From Amanita rubescens (lineage: Eukaryota > Basidiomycota > Agaricomycetes > Agaricales > Amanitaceae): a stretch of DNA of 64,000 bases. Under the pieces are notes generated by a model. That model made no database searches and was not told where the DNA came from. It was given only the letters and a program-made list of their open reading frames with translations. The stretch lies in NCBI GenBank assembly GCA_015039365.1, contig WION01000165.1, forward strand, positions 51,066 through 115,065, in the 5' to 3' direction. A program made the position numbers and the translations under genes. This document shows, piece after piece, positions 24,901-37,189 of the stretch. Every line of letters begins with the position of its first letter. Position 1 is the stretch's first letter.

Positions 24901-26850
24901 TTTTTTAACCTCAGGACAATGTCTTCCTTGACTCTAACTTCCGTTGTCAAATCACTGACTTCAGTTTAACACGGTATTTTGATGCCGCCCATGTATCGTC
25001 TACTATGCCATTTTCAGCAAATTTTGCTGCACCGGAGCTTTTTGGTCGGTGTAACAAATGTGATCGCCCCAAGTGTGATACGGTTTGTAACGCAAAGAGG
25101 AAAACGACGCAGACAGATGTGTACGCATTTGGCTGCCTTTACCATGCGGTGAGTTTCGCGGTTTATTCGCTAAGCTTAATGTTGACTGATTCAGATATTT
25201 TTCGATACCGTGCCTTTCCGAGGTGAAAACGAATCTCAAATTATTCAGCTTATCACGACTGGAGCACATCCGGATCGATTGGATGCTCCAGCCATGGAAG
25301 ACTATATATGGGATCTTATCCGACTCTGTTGGATTAACAACCCTTCAAACCGTCCGACACTGGGGCAGGTCATAATGGATCATATGGAATTTACTCCCCT
25401 TCCATCGTTAATTGCGATCCTCAGTGAGATACGCATTTGCGATACATCGAGACACTATTGCTTATAGCTCTTACTAGTCAGCACAATTCGGCGACGCGAC
25501 GGTCAATAAAGACGCCCTTCACCTCATGTGCACATTATTGGATACATTTGAAGTTGAAGCGATTGTCTCCGAATTGAGCGTTACATCGGACGTTGAGTTG
25601 TTACTTGATTTTCTCCTTCATGTATGCAAAAGATTTGCATAGCTCGTTTCTTCATATTTAACATCCCCTCCCCAGCTGCTCCGTGACGGTAACCTGACGA
25701 ACTTGAGTGTTCCGGGTGCAAATCGGAAGGCTAGAAGGCTGATGTTTAAACTGATATCCGTGACAAACATCGTACCAAGGTCTCTATTTATTACTGATGT
25801 CAAGATTGAGACACATATCACGATCGGCATGGGAAGCTTTGGACGTGTTTTCAGAGGCGAACACGACGGGAAGCCGGTAGCGCTGAAGCTGGTGGAGAAG
25901 GGTCGCAAAGAGGTTCGTTCATCGCATTGCCTTCTTTTTATCAGGATAATGGTAATTGATTTGGTATTGAAGAATTCTCTCCTCAAAGACTTCTGCCAGG
26001 AAGCCCTGGCGTGGCGATCCCTTTCGCATCGCTGTATCCTTCCGCTGCTGGGGATATATGAAGAGAAATCGCAGCTATATCTTGTGTCACCGTTCATGCC
26101 AAATGATACGTTGAATCGGTGGAGAAAAAAGCATACACCTCCCGTAGCTAAAGTTGATAGACTGGTGAGACTACGGTGATTGTTAGAGAAATAAATTAAT
26201 TTACTGATATTGTTTAGATGCTAGAGATAGCTGAGGGTATGCACCATCTTCACTCGGAAGGAGTTGTTCACGGCGATTTACACGCCGTGAGTGCGTTATC
26301 TTTGATTCAAATTTCTCATCGAGCTCACGTTTTTGTCTGTCAGGGAAACGTCCTCCTTGATTCGGAACTGCACTGCAAAATCGCCGATTTTGGATTGACA
26401 CGCCATTCTGAGACTACTGTTGCAGCATCCACTAGGGCATTTTCACCGAATTTTGCTGCACCGGAACTGTTTGGCCTGTGCACCACATGTGGTCAGTCGG
26501 GTTGTGATGGATGTGATGAAGGTCGCGGTGTGCAACATAGAAGCAAAACGACGAAAACGGACGTGTATGCTTTTGGTTGCCTTTATTATGCGGTGCGTTT
26601 CGTGCTTTTTAATTTGTTTGGGGTATTGAGCATTAAGCGCAGATATTCTTTGGGGTTGCTCCTTTTCACGAGAAAAACGACTTCCAAATCTTGCGACTCG
26701 TGATGGTTGGCGAACGTCCATGTCGATTGGAAAATCCAAAAATGGCGGATGGGACATGGAAACTTAATCACGAGTTGTTGGATATCCAAACCTTCTGAGC
26801 GCCCAACAATGGCTGAAATCGTTGAGATAATGAAGTTGTTGTCTCAATAG
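21901..26850 (+). CDS. GK3: GTPase (frameshifted)-pseudokinase-kinase
   Basis: ATG 21901 (MAPPMSPVCTVEQS...EESPR) precedes FRILIVGR. The P-loop exon (22106-22152) encodes SGMGKSSLINA but is 47 nt against 54 nt in three paralogues, a 7-nt deletion that shifts the frame into the next exon (HDSQGYEPGD, LHAIW). G4 is TKFD. The linker (RLEYTRCLMGYVVDLTLI) starts near 23638. Module 1 has VALTA in place of VALK (about 24467), HGN at 24845 and DFS at 24957, so it is a pseudokinase, though it keeps a CNKCDRPKCDTVC insert. Module 2 is complete: GMGSFGRVFRGE, Lys 25886, HGD 26269, DFG 26386, CTTCGQSGCDGC, stop TAG 26850. The usual donor between modules is mutated GT to AT at 25429. A nearby GTGAGA (25424) and CAG acceptor (25481) restore frame. 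The gene may be a pseudogene at its 5' end. Confidence 0.65.
25424..25481 (+). other. Inter-module intron with displaced splice sites
   Basis: The donor used in paralogues (GAG before GTATAC) reads GAGATACGC here, so GT is lost at 25429-25430. Splicing from GTGAGA five bases upstream to the CAG at 25479-25481, four bases past the usual TAG, gives TQFGDATVNK in frame with a net loss of three codons. Without splicing a stop follows at 25467. Confidence 0.55.
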
Positions 26851-27071
26851 GGTGAATTTCGGCCAGTCGAGGTCCTACACCACCTATCTATGACAGATTT
26901 GGTATATGAGATGTAGGAGGAGAGGGAAGACGTTCACACTCTCGGAGCCTCGTATAATTACAGCCTTTCTATCTATGATCTTCCTATGCGGTTTTGCCGG
27001 TTGCACATTTACAATTGCGAAGTAGACATATACCAGTATGTACTATCGAGATTGCATTTTGTAAATTACAG
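26851..27071. other. Short spacer before truncated GK4
   Basis: GK3 and GK4 are separated by only about 220 bp. No trace of the GTPase exons expected upstream of GK4 is seen, so the 5' half of that copy is missing. Confidence 0.5.
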
Positions 27072-30000
27072 AAAGGTCTTCATGTCATTGCCTTCCTCAC
27101 GCTTATCCTCCAAGCAGTGTTCCAAATTTCGCTTGAGTATGGCCCGGAAAAAAGAGTAACACCAGACCGCGTAAACGAAATCATCTACGAATTTCATTCT
27201 TCAGAAAAGAAGAAGCGTATTCATGACGCAATCTGGGAGTTTACAAGGACTCATTCTCCGACGACGAAGGACGCTGCGGATGTAATCGAGTCATTGATAA
27301 ATGAAAACCAGGTGTGATATTCGAAGTCGGCCTGAACTTACGCTAACAGTACATTATCATACGGCACTGTAGATGACCAAGAATGATATTCAATTTGGCC
27401 AGGAAAATCCAGCTGTTCTGTTATTACTTGCGATTATTAGACTCGAGGTATGCGGTCTAGTGGCGTAACATCACCGTCGCTAATAGCTGTTAGCTAACCG
27501 TAAAGGGAAAGATAGTAAATCGAACTACCCTTCACCTCATGCGCAAGCTATTAGATTTACCGGAATACGATAGTCTTGCGTCTGAACTGAAAGCTGACTC
27601 AGACACCGAGCTACTGCTCGATTTCATCCTCTACGTACGCGTATCTCCGCTCGTTTGTTTGGCTTGATCGTTTACTCCTCGTAGCTTTTCTCAAACAATG
27701 GCCTGTCGAATTCTGACATTCAAGATGCTAATAAAAAAGCTAGACAGTTGATATTCAATTTGACATCCACAAAAAATGTCATACCCAAGTCTATATTTAT
27801 TACCGACGATGTTACAACCGAGGTGGATTCCCGTGACTTTGCCGTTGGAGGCCTCGGACGTATTTTCAGAGGAGAGCATAATAAAAAAAAGGTTACCCTG
27901 AAAATGTTCAGCAGAGATCATAAAGAAGTTGGGACATTACTTTCTTATTTGTCGCCATACTGATTCGCTTGGTAAGGGTTCAGTTATAGAAGTCCAAAGG
28001 GTCATAGCGTGGCGGTCGCTCGTGCACAGTTATATCCTTCCTCTACTAGGAATATTTGAAATGAAACCACAGCTATTCCTCGTGTCGCCGTACATGGCGA
28101 ACGGAACACTAACCCAGTGGAGAGAAAAGAATCAAGAACCGGGAATTGCAGATAAGATACACAGGATGGTAAGGTTCTGGCGCTCGTCAACACAATTTAA
28201 TGTAATATACATATGTTTAGATACGGGAAGTGGCGGAGGGCCTCGAGTATATTCACTCAGAGGGAATTGTACATTGCGACTTACGTGGAGTGCGTGTTTT
28301 TTATATTGCGCCTCGTCGATCAATTCATATCTTCGTCCAATAGGAAAACATCTTCCTCGACTCTAACCTCCATTGCAAGATCGCTGACACTGGATTAACT
28401 CAATACACTAATGCGATCATCACATTATCTGGCTCAGATTTCCAGTTCAATTATGCTGCGCCTGAATTGTTTGTCGCGCTTTCTGAGAGCGACGGACCCC
28501 ACAAAGACCACGAGATACAGGGTTGGAGCAAGACGATGCAAGCGGACGTGTATGCTTTTGGTTGCCTTTATTATGCTGTATGTTTCCAGTGTTCTTTAAT
28601 CTACATAACACATTTAACAAGTGGCGGACATAGATATTCTTTGATACTGTCCCCTTTAAGGGAAAACATGAATATCAAATCATGCAACTCCTTATAAATG
28701 GAGGACGTCCAGATAGACTGAATACCCCAAGAATGGAAGACAGCACGTGGAATCTCATCCAGAATTGCTGGAAAGGCGATCCTTCTCAACGTCCGTTAAT
28801 GCGACGAATAGTCCAGAAGTTGATTTCTCCTGGGGCGAGTCAAGATGATCTGATGATATCTCTTCCCGGAAGCATTCAAGAGGTATACATTCCTGGGGTA
28901 TTGACTTCGTTCAGTGATCTGACGACGTCTGATCCCCGCCCACTTGCCAACGTCGAAGAGGTATACGTTTCCGGGGCATCGATTTGTTGCTACTGACAAG
29001 TACTACTAGTCAGCATCGTTCTGCAACCAGATGGCTAAAAACCATACCCTTTGCCTCATACACAAACTATCCAAGCCATGCGAAACTGATATTACTGGAC
29101 TGGCTGCAGCAGACGCTGAAGGCTTACTTGATTCTCTTTCTCGTGTACGTCAAGCGTGATATAGTTCATCTTCTGTTTATATTGAATGTTTACTTTCTTC
29201 TAGCTGCTCTGTAATAACAGGTCGAGAAACTTAGGCATTCAGGATGCAAATCAGAAAGCTAGGAGGCTGATGTCTAAAATGATATCCGTTACAAATCTCA
29301 TACCGAAGTTACCGAAGTCTCTATTTATTACTGACGTCAAGATCGATACGCATCTTGGCTCGATTGGTAGGGGAGGCTTTGGACGTGTTTTCAGAGGCAA
29401 ATACAAAGGGCGGCAGGTAGCAGTGAAGGTGGTGGACAAGGGCCGTAATGTCGTTCGTGCATTGCCAATTTTTTTCCCTCGACAATACTAATTGATTTGA
29501 TAAGAATTCACTCATCAAAGACTTCTGCCAGGAAGCCTTGACATGGCGATCGCTTTCGCATCGCTTTATTCTTCCTTTATTGGGAATATATGAAGATGAA
29601 TCACAATTATGCCTCGTATCTCCGTTCATGGCAAATGGAACGTTAACCCAATGGAGAAAGGAACGTACTCCCGACGCAGTTGAAGTTCGTAGGCTGGTAA
29701 GACTACAGTGATTGTCAGGGAAATGAAGCAAATTCACTAAAATTGCTTAGATGTTAGAGGTAGCTGAGGGCATTCAACATCTTCACACGGAGGGAATTGT
29801 TCATGGCGATTTACACGGAGTACGTGATTCGATATCGAATTTTCCTTGTGAGTTCATGTCACCACCAGGGAAATGTCCTCCTTGATTCCGAATATCACTG
29901 CAAAATTACTGATTTTGGATTGACGCGTCATTGTGAGGCCACTATCGCGGCATCTACCAGAACATTTTGCCACAATTTCGCTGCGCCGGAACTGTTTGGC

Positions 30001-30365
30001 ATGTGCCCCATATGTGGCGAGCCCGAATGCAATGACAATCATGACGTTCAGCATAGAAATAAAACAATGGAAACGGACGTCTACGCTTTCGGTTGCCTTT
30101 ATTATGCCGTGAGTTTTAAGTATCACTTAATTTAAGGTATTGAGCTTTGACTGCACAGACATTCTTTGGTATTGTGCCATTTCATGACAAAACCGAGTTC
30201 CAAATCGTGCGACTGTCCATGGATGGAAAAAGCCCGGATCGATTGGAAAGTCCAGAAATGGCGGATGAAACATGGAATCTTATTCAGATATGTTGGAAAT
30301 CCAAACCCTCTGAACGCCCAACCATGGATGAAATCGTCGAGACAATGAAGTGTTTTCTTTCATAG
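27072..30365 (+). CDS. GK4: 5'-truncated tandem TKL kinase gene
   Basis: The first recognisable exon follows a TTACAG at 27066-27071 and reads KGLHVIAFLTLILQAVF, a decayed form of the linker start RPEHxRCLMGYVVDLTLILQ. No GTPase domain and no convincing start codon precede it. Module 1 (about 27700-28880) keeps a Gly loop (VGGLGRIFRGE) and VTLK (27901) but has HCD (28272) and DTG (28386), and its Cys insert is replaced by VALSESDGP. Module 2 (about 29210-30365) is complete: GRGGFGRVFRGK, Lys 29426, HGD 29802, DFG 29911, CPICGEPEC, stop TAG 30365. The intron between modules contains a second copy of the donor region (GAGGTATAC...GGGG near 28880 and 28959). Module 2 looks functional; whether the truncated gene is expressed is unknown. 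Confidence 0.65.
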
Positions 30366-31884
30366 GGTGAGCTTCCGGGGTTGTTGAGATACTACTCGCC
30401 AGTTTGAAATGTTGCCGTGCGGCGTGCGCATTTATCTGCTACAGAATTGATGTGATCGTAGCGAACAATTACTGTACAGGTGGACAGCTATACGCGTAGT
30501 GTGACGCTGATGGTTTTTTTATTGTGCCAAACATGTACAACGGTAATTCCGATGTTACCCGATGCCCTGATACAAGATTCTACCCACCGCCATCTGACTG
30601 ACAAAAACAATGCTCTCTGGCTTGCACACCGCTACCACCATCTGAGGAATACAAGATGAGCCGTAGTCTGTACAACTTTTCGATGAAACGTATCGGTGGG
30701 TGCGTGACCATAATGTTTTTGGCGATCATGACGCTGATTCTGAATTTCTGATAGGAAGGGATCCGGTCCACATACTCTACTGAACCAAGGAGTTAGGACT
30801 TGTTAGAACCGCCGCCAACGGTTCGCCGACGACGCCGACGAAGACATCATCCAGGCAAATGATGTCGAGTCGGTCCAAGACATCCTCCGCTGATCTGCCG
30901 AAGTATCACATTTACGAGTGATGTGAAATTGTGAGTGAAGGATTGATTAATTATACGAGCTATCGCACTGATTATGCGAAGAGACGAAGGCTAGGACGGA
31001 AGGAATGCAATAGTCGGTGGTGCAACCTCTACTCATTTGTTATCCAATTGCTCATCACCTTTGCTAGGTTAGCCAAGTTGGACAAATGTCTCCGTAGATG
31101 TAACAGAAGAGCACTCTGATCAGGCGAAATCACACCGGTCAATCCCCTGGTGCCTCTTTATTGACAGATCTACGGATTTCAACATCACCGATTTGGCGAA
31201 GAATAATCTCGGTACCTTGCCGAGCTGTTCTTTTTAAGCTTATTCACCCACGCTCAAACCCCACTTCAGGTTTCCTTGGATGCCTTCAGCAATGACATGT
31301 TGTCGAGAATCTACAGGTACACTATCCGGCCGGGAACGATGATAGCAATACGCGGCAAGCAAAGTTTGGAATCTGAGATGTGATTGATCGACGATTATTC
31401 AATGGCGTAAATGGAGAACCTTGCAATAATAGATTGAGGGTGGTCGGCGCTCGCTCGCTATCTGTTGTGATCGTCAATGTGTGGCACGCCTACAATGAAA
31501 AGACGCTTGGCACAGCTTGGCACTGACAGGCACTTGATTACTTAAGGAGAAGATAAATACTCACCACCCGGTTTCCCTGAGTGGCATTGTCGATTTGGTG
31601 TACCACATAAAATTTCGAACGAAGATAAGGTTTTGCTGGATTGGCGCTCGAAATTCGAATACCTGTTCGCTAGGTAATAGTTCCGACCATCTGCACTGGA
31701 CAGTGACTGGCACAGGCCAGCGGTTATCGTCTGATCGCGTGAATTGTACGGCACGACCAAATGTGCCGTAATTAGGTCCGTCACACAGACCTATTCCAGG
31801 CAGTGTAAACGTGCACATATTTTATAAAGCTGGTGACAGCACGCTGTTTACGGGCCTCCCCTGCCCAGGAGTTCCACCCCCGTC
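30366..31884. other. Intergenic, nothing recognised
   Basis: Short frames only. A minus-strand frame at 31561-31818 (GLCDGPNYGTFGRAVQF) is open for 85 codons but resembles nothing I know and overlaps the probable HK2 promoter. Confidence 0.4.
31821..31834 (+). promoter_or_regulatory. TATA-like element of HK2
   Basis: TTTATAAAGCTGGTG lies about 60 bp upstream of the HK2 ATG. HK4 on the other strand has ATAATAAAGCTGGTG at nearly the same distance (about 45425-45434 plus flank), which supports a conserved core promoter. Confidence 0.45.
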
Positions 31885-34109
31885 ATGGGTTGCTTTTCTT
31901 CCAAAGTCAACAACGTCCTTCAGGACGGGATACTGCTTGCTACTTCCATGGCTCCCGTTCCAGGCTTGGGACCTGCTGCCGCTCTTGTGATCGACATCAT
32001 CAAGCTATGCCAGGCGGTTCCACATAACAGGTGTGGATAATCATTCCCACGGTGCAACGTTACTTTCTAACTCTTCGCAGAAATGCTGCTCGCAGTCTGG
32101 CTGAAAGGTGTCAGAACCTATACAAAGCTCTAGAGCAGTACGAGAAGAAGCCTATTCCTGATAGTACAATTCAACCCCGTGATGCGGTGTTCAAGTCAGT
32201 CGCTGGTTCTTCAATGAAGGGTTTCCACTGACAACGTTTAGATGCCTCAATCGGGTCAAGGACACGATGCAGAAGTGGTCGGAGAAAAGCTCGTTTGACA
32301 TGTTGTTGTTCCTGGGCGAATTCGAGGCCGAGTTCGATTATTGTGATAACGCAATAAACGATTGCCTTAGAACCTTTAGCGTTAGTTCCTTGTTTGCAAA
32401 AGGGTGCATTTCTAACAAATTTCCAGACTGTTTTCCAAATGGAAACTCTGGTACACCAAAAAGAAACGGAAAGATGGAGAATGGACCTGAAGGAGCGTCA
32501 GGACGCCGACCATAAAGATATTATGGAACAGCTCGCTGCTGCCGATTTCACACAACGATTGACGGAGAGCAAGGTCTTGGAGGGCCAGAATGACATAAAG
32601 GGGATTTTAGTGATGATGCAAAAGGTATGTGAACTGTACACGTGGAGGCTTGGATTGTTTAACATACGCGATTAGGGCCTAGCGGAACACAAGGTCGTGT
32701 CGGATGAGGGACGCAAGCGTATGGCCAAGAATCTATACAGATTGCTTCGGTTGTCCAATCTGGTCCCACCCGAATGTCAGCTGGACTCCGGAGAGATTGA
32801 GTGGTCTGGAGAAGTTCCCATCGATGGCGGCAACAAAAACGTTGACATGTACAAGGGTCTATATCTCCAAAGCGAGGACGTGAGGATCAAGGTCATCCGC
32901 TCCGTCAATATGAAGGACGAGAATACGGTCAAGGTATGCCTTCCTAACGCTGAAATCTACCTCGCTTGTGGCTCAAAATGCTTTCAGAGGATAAGACGCG
33001 AAGTCGAACTGTGGTCAGAGATTTACGCAGTGGACAAGGGAAAACATGTTATACCATTCTATGGATTTTACAGCCCCGACGGCATTCGTCTGTGAGCGCG
33101 CTCGAGAACGTTATACAACCCTTATGCTAACGTTTCTGCCAGTGCTTTGGTTAGCCCATGGGTTGATAATGGAAATGCTTTAGCATATGTCATGAAAAAC
33201 GACAACGTTCTCGATTATAAAAAGCTGGTACATTGCCTTGCCTAGTTTTCACGCCAAGAGTTTAATTGCATCAGTAGATTATCGGCATTGCAGCAGGGAT
33301 CAAAGTCCTGCATTCTATGAAACCTCCCATTATCCACGGGAATTTGAGAGCAGTCCGTACCGTTGTTCATCAGTCACATAAGAAATCATTGATATCTTGA
33401 TCAGGAAAAGGTACTTATCAGCGATCAGGGCCAACCACTAATCGCGGACTTTGCGCTTGCAAAGGCATGTTTCCGCGATCTGTTTTCATACGTATTGCTA
33501 ATCTTATTGTTGAAGATCGAAGGAAATCCGATCACCCAAACCACTGGGGAGTCCGATAGTTGTAGGTGGTGTGCACCGGAGATGTTTGAAGAACAGGCCA
33601 CCGTGTCAACCAAGGGTGATGTCTATAGCTTTGGCATGACGATTCTCCAGGTTAGGCTCGGTTCCTTCTACTTTTTGTCTGAGATGCTCAATTCTTTTCA
33701 GTTGTATACACATGAGATGCCATACGTTAATATCAACAAAACCTTCCACGTGTATTCTAAGAAGCGGGAGGGTGACGGACTACCCGATCGCCCGCAGGAT
33801 GAGCGTGTCGTCGAGCGTGGGTTGGATGACAGAATATGGGGGCTTCTTTGCCTCTGCTGGTCCAGGGACCCGGAGCGCAGACCTTCAATTAATGACTTGG
33901 AGACGAAACTGTTGAAACCGGCTGAGCAGTTGCCTCAGGGGTCTTCTGTAGTTTTAACCGGGAATGAGCTGGTCGTAGAACCGATCACACTTTTGGCAGG
34001 GAACGCGCTGGGCGTCGAGGACGATTTCGGCGGTGAGGGTCACGGACACGACGCCGAGCATAAAGGTGTAGAGGGGGATGATACGCGAGTGCAAGCTATT
34101 GCATGCTAA
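31885..34109 (+). CDS. HK2: myristoylation-type MLKL-like pseudokinase
   Basis: ATG 31885 gives MGCFSSKVNN, a strong N-myristoylation/palmitoylation-type start. A hydrophobic helix follows (MAPVPGLGPAAALVIDIIKL), then NAARSLAERCQNLYKALEQY, CLNRVKDTMQKWSEKSS and GEFEAEFDYCD, the helical bundle found before kinase-like domains in fungi and in vertebrate MLKL. A coiled stretch (QKETERWRMDLKERQDADHK) forms the brace. The pseudokinase lacks a Gly-rich loop (IDGGNKNVDMYKGLY), keeps DVRIKVIRSV, has HGN (33335) and DFA (33447), then CRWCAPEMFEEQA and DVYSFGM. Catalysis is not expected. The C-terminal tail is Gly/His/Asp-rich (DDFGGEGHGHDAEHKG) and unique among the copies. The activation-segment intron (33465-33515) has a GC donor. 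By analogy with MLKL I infer a membrane-acting effector. Confidence 0.75.
33465..33515 (+). other. GC-AG intron in HK2 pseudokinase
   Basis: The intron begins GCATGT after ALAK and ends GAAG before ATCGAAGG. Position and donor match HK1 (12730), indicating a shared ancestral GT-to-GC change. Confidence 0.7.
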
Positions 34110-35089
34110 TATTCAGATTTATTGATACATAATAGGGTATTATATATGTAGCGACGGTGTAATCATCTAAAGGTGGCTTTACTCCATGTCCTGCCGGACT
34201 CTTTCTCAACTCCAAGTTACGTGTAAACTCCGAGTCATCCTTATTCTTCACGCCTACATGTTCCATGGTAACCGATGGCAGATCCAATTGCTGTGCAAGA
34301 ATAACAATTGTTCTGATTGCGGCTGTTCCACTCCGATGCGCGTTGTTCCACGTCGATAACAAACTTGGACCAAAATTGGCATTCGTTGACAACATATATT
34401 CGGCTCATGCGTAGGCGGTAAGCATAGTGTCACCTGCAAGTCTAATGATGCAATAAGGATAATACACGTCAATAGACTTGGGATTGCAACGGGCGGAGCA
34501 CAGATCGCTAGACAGTCCGCTAGGATTGATACTGGAATCAGTGCGTTTGTATCTTACGGATGAAGGAAGAACAACACACTTCGTCAGAAAGATAAAGACC
34601 ATTAACGGCGTTCAGGTACCAAGTCCGAGTCTGTTTGGTGCCACAATTTCTGCGAAGTTTGAACTATGAGATCCAAGATGACGCGACTTAGCATCCTGCG
34701 AGAGAAGGTGGTTGTCTGCCAAGGCGTCATGATTGCCGAGAGAAACGATCGATGATGGGCGGACCCCTCAGCTAGAGATACATGGAGTAGTAACAGAAAT
34801 CCAGATTCTTGACCGCGACGTCTTGCTTGATCCCCTTTGAAGTCCTTGCGAGGCGGGTGAAGAGGAGCTAAGTATAAATGTGACACTAGCAATTGCGAGT
34901 CCGACGTTGTCATGGTGACAGCGCAGAAGTTTCGCTGTTCTTTTCGGAGATTGAAACAAATGAAGACGTCACTTGCCTTGCCACTAGTACCACAAATCAA
35001 TGCAATGCAGCGTGGGCGTCAGACTTTGACACTTTGCTGATCTGACAGCTATGATAAACCTGGCATGATCAACGTGACCCTCCATCCCA
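34110..35089. other. Intergenic upstream of HK3
   Basis: A minus-strand frame at 34602-35000 is open for 132 codons but shows no recognisable motif. A TATA-like TATGATAAACCTGG at 35050 lies 40 bp before the HK3 ATG and resembles the element of HK2 and HK4. Confidence 0.4.
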
Positions 35090-37133
35090 ATGCCATCATC
35101 CCTTGCGAACTTCTTCTCTGCCTTTACCAGGACGGGAGTCCAGCTCACTGTATCCGTCGTGCCAATCCCTGGCCTGGGACCTGTCAGCGACCTCCTCTTG
35201 GGGATCATCGAACTTTGCGACAAGATCCCCCAAAACAGGCATGTACTGTCTGTCGCTCACGACCCGCGAGCGCAATTCATCCTTAATTTTTTTCTCACAG
35301 GAATGCCGCTCATCATCTGGCTGAACGATGTCACTATCTGTGCAAGGCTCTGGGGCAGTACGAGACGGCGCCTCTTCCCAATCGGACGGTTCAATACCAG
35401 ACAGCGGTTTTCGAGTTAGTTGTTGGTTCCTCCACGTTGGATTTCATTGATCGGATCTGTAGATGTCTCAAAGAAGTCGAGCATACGATGCGCGAGTGGT
35501 CCAAGAGAAAATGGCACTATCTGTTAGTGCACCAAGGTGATCTCGAGGCAGATTTCCACGTTTGCGATACCAAAATACTCGACTGTTTTCTTACCTTCAT
35601 GGTGAGCAGCCTGAGGTTGTATCGAAAGAGGTTTTTGTTATTGATCATCTTTCAGACCGCTTCCCAAATGGAAACGCTCGCGCGCCAGAGAGAGGATGAT
35701 GAATGGCGGACGAGCCTGAAAAGGAGTCTTGATGCTGATCGCAAGGTCATTATGGAACTGCTTGCCGCTCCCAATCTCGTGCAATGGGTGAAGGAGAGTA
35801 AACTTACGTCGTATGATCAAAAAGAGATTTCAGCGATGATCCAAAGCGTGCGTTGATTACACATATGGAAGCCCGTCCTATTAACATGACGTCCGGCTTT
35901 AGAGCTTAGCAGAACGTAACGCCATATCGGAAGGGGAACACCACCGTATGGCAAAGAATTTATACGACCTGCTTCAGTTATCCAATCAGCTTCCGCCAAA
36001 CTGCCAGCTGGACTCTAGAATGGTCGAATGGGCGGGTGAAGCACCTTTCGCAGGCGACAGGAACGCCGAAATGTACGAAGGAAGATACCTCCGCAGCCAA
36101 GATGTGAGAATTAAAGTCATCCGCTCGGTCAATGCAGGGGATGAAAAGAGTATAAAGGCGCGTTGCTCCTAACATAGAATCGTCTTTGATTGACATAACG
36201 TTCAGAGAATTAGGCGAGAGGTGGAGCTATGGTCGAAGATTCATAACACTGATCAGGGAAAACACATTATACCGTTCTGTGGTTTCTACTCTCCGGATGG
36301 CGTGCGTCTGTGGGTGCCCTCTTTGGTGTTACGTGTGTCCCTCGCGCTAATACACCTTAGTGCTCTGGTTAGCCCGTGGATAAGCAATGGAGACGCGCTG
36401 GCATATGTCGAAAGGCACGACAATCTTCTCAACTACAGAAAACTGGTGCGTTGCTTTGACCGTTTCCTGCGCCGTGTTTTAATTCCATCATTGCAGATCC
36501 TCGGCGTTGCAGAAGGGATCAAAGTCCTCCATTCCATGAATCCTCCTGTTATCCACGGAAACCTGCGAGCAGTCCGTATCTGTTATGCTAGCCAACGTAT
36601 ACAGGAGCGCTGATATCTTCAAAGAGAAAAATACTTATCGGAGACGCCAGCCAGCCCCTGATCACGGACTTTGCGCTTGCCAAGGTATAAATGTCACCTT
36701 CGGCCATGCATATGACCTAAATCGTGGCTTTATAGCTGGAAGGAAACTTGATCACTCAAACAAGCGGCGAGTCGGATAGTTGCAGATGGTCCGCCCCAGA
36801 GATGTTTGAAGATGGAGCTACCGTATCGGCCAAAAGTGATATCTACAGTTTTGGAATGACGGTTTTGGAGGTTGGTTCAAGTTTTTATAAGTTTGATATT
36901 GGGTCCTGAATTTTGCCCAGTTATTCACGCACCGGGTACCATACGCCGATATCAAGAAAAATATACAAGTGATCAAAAAAAAAGAGAAGCCAGACGGAAT
37001 ACCCAATTGGCCGCAAGATGGGCAAGCCATTGGGCGTGGACTGGACAATAGAATGTGGGGTCTTCTCTGCTTATGCTGGTCCAAGAATCCACAGGACAGA
37101 CCTTCGATTGACGAACTGGTGATGCAACTCTGA
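35090..37133 (+). CDS. HK3: MLKL-like helical domain-pseudokinase
   Basis: ATG 35090 opens MPSSLANFFSAFTRTG and VVPIPGLGPVSDLLLGII, ending QNR at a splice site. Next exons give NAAHHLAERCHYLCKAL and RCLKEVEHTMREWSKRK, then a brace helix (QREDDEWRTSLKRSLDADRK). The pseudokinase reads EWAGEAPFAGDRNAEMYEGR, DVRIKVIRSV, IIPFCGFYSPDGVRL, HGN (36554), DFA (36667), CRWSAPEMFEDGA and DIYSFGMTVLE, and ends RPSIDELVMQL with stop TGA 37131-37133. The Lys of VAxK is kept while HRD and DFG are changed, as in the other HK copies. The start lacks Met-Gly, so this copy has no myristoylation signal. The activation-segment intron has a normal GT donor. A decayed further copy lies directly downstream. Confidence 0.72.
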
Positions 37134-37189
37134 ACTTTGCTTTGTGATCCCTGGACAAGAAAGACATTATCAATACCATCAAACTGTAT

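Noticed and set aside
34602..35000. 132-codon minus-strand frame upstream of HK3
   Set aside because: There is no recognisable motif and no matching splice structure; its composition is like the surrounding intergenic DNA.
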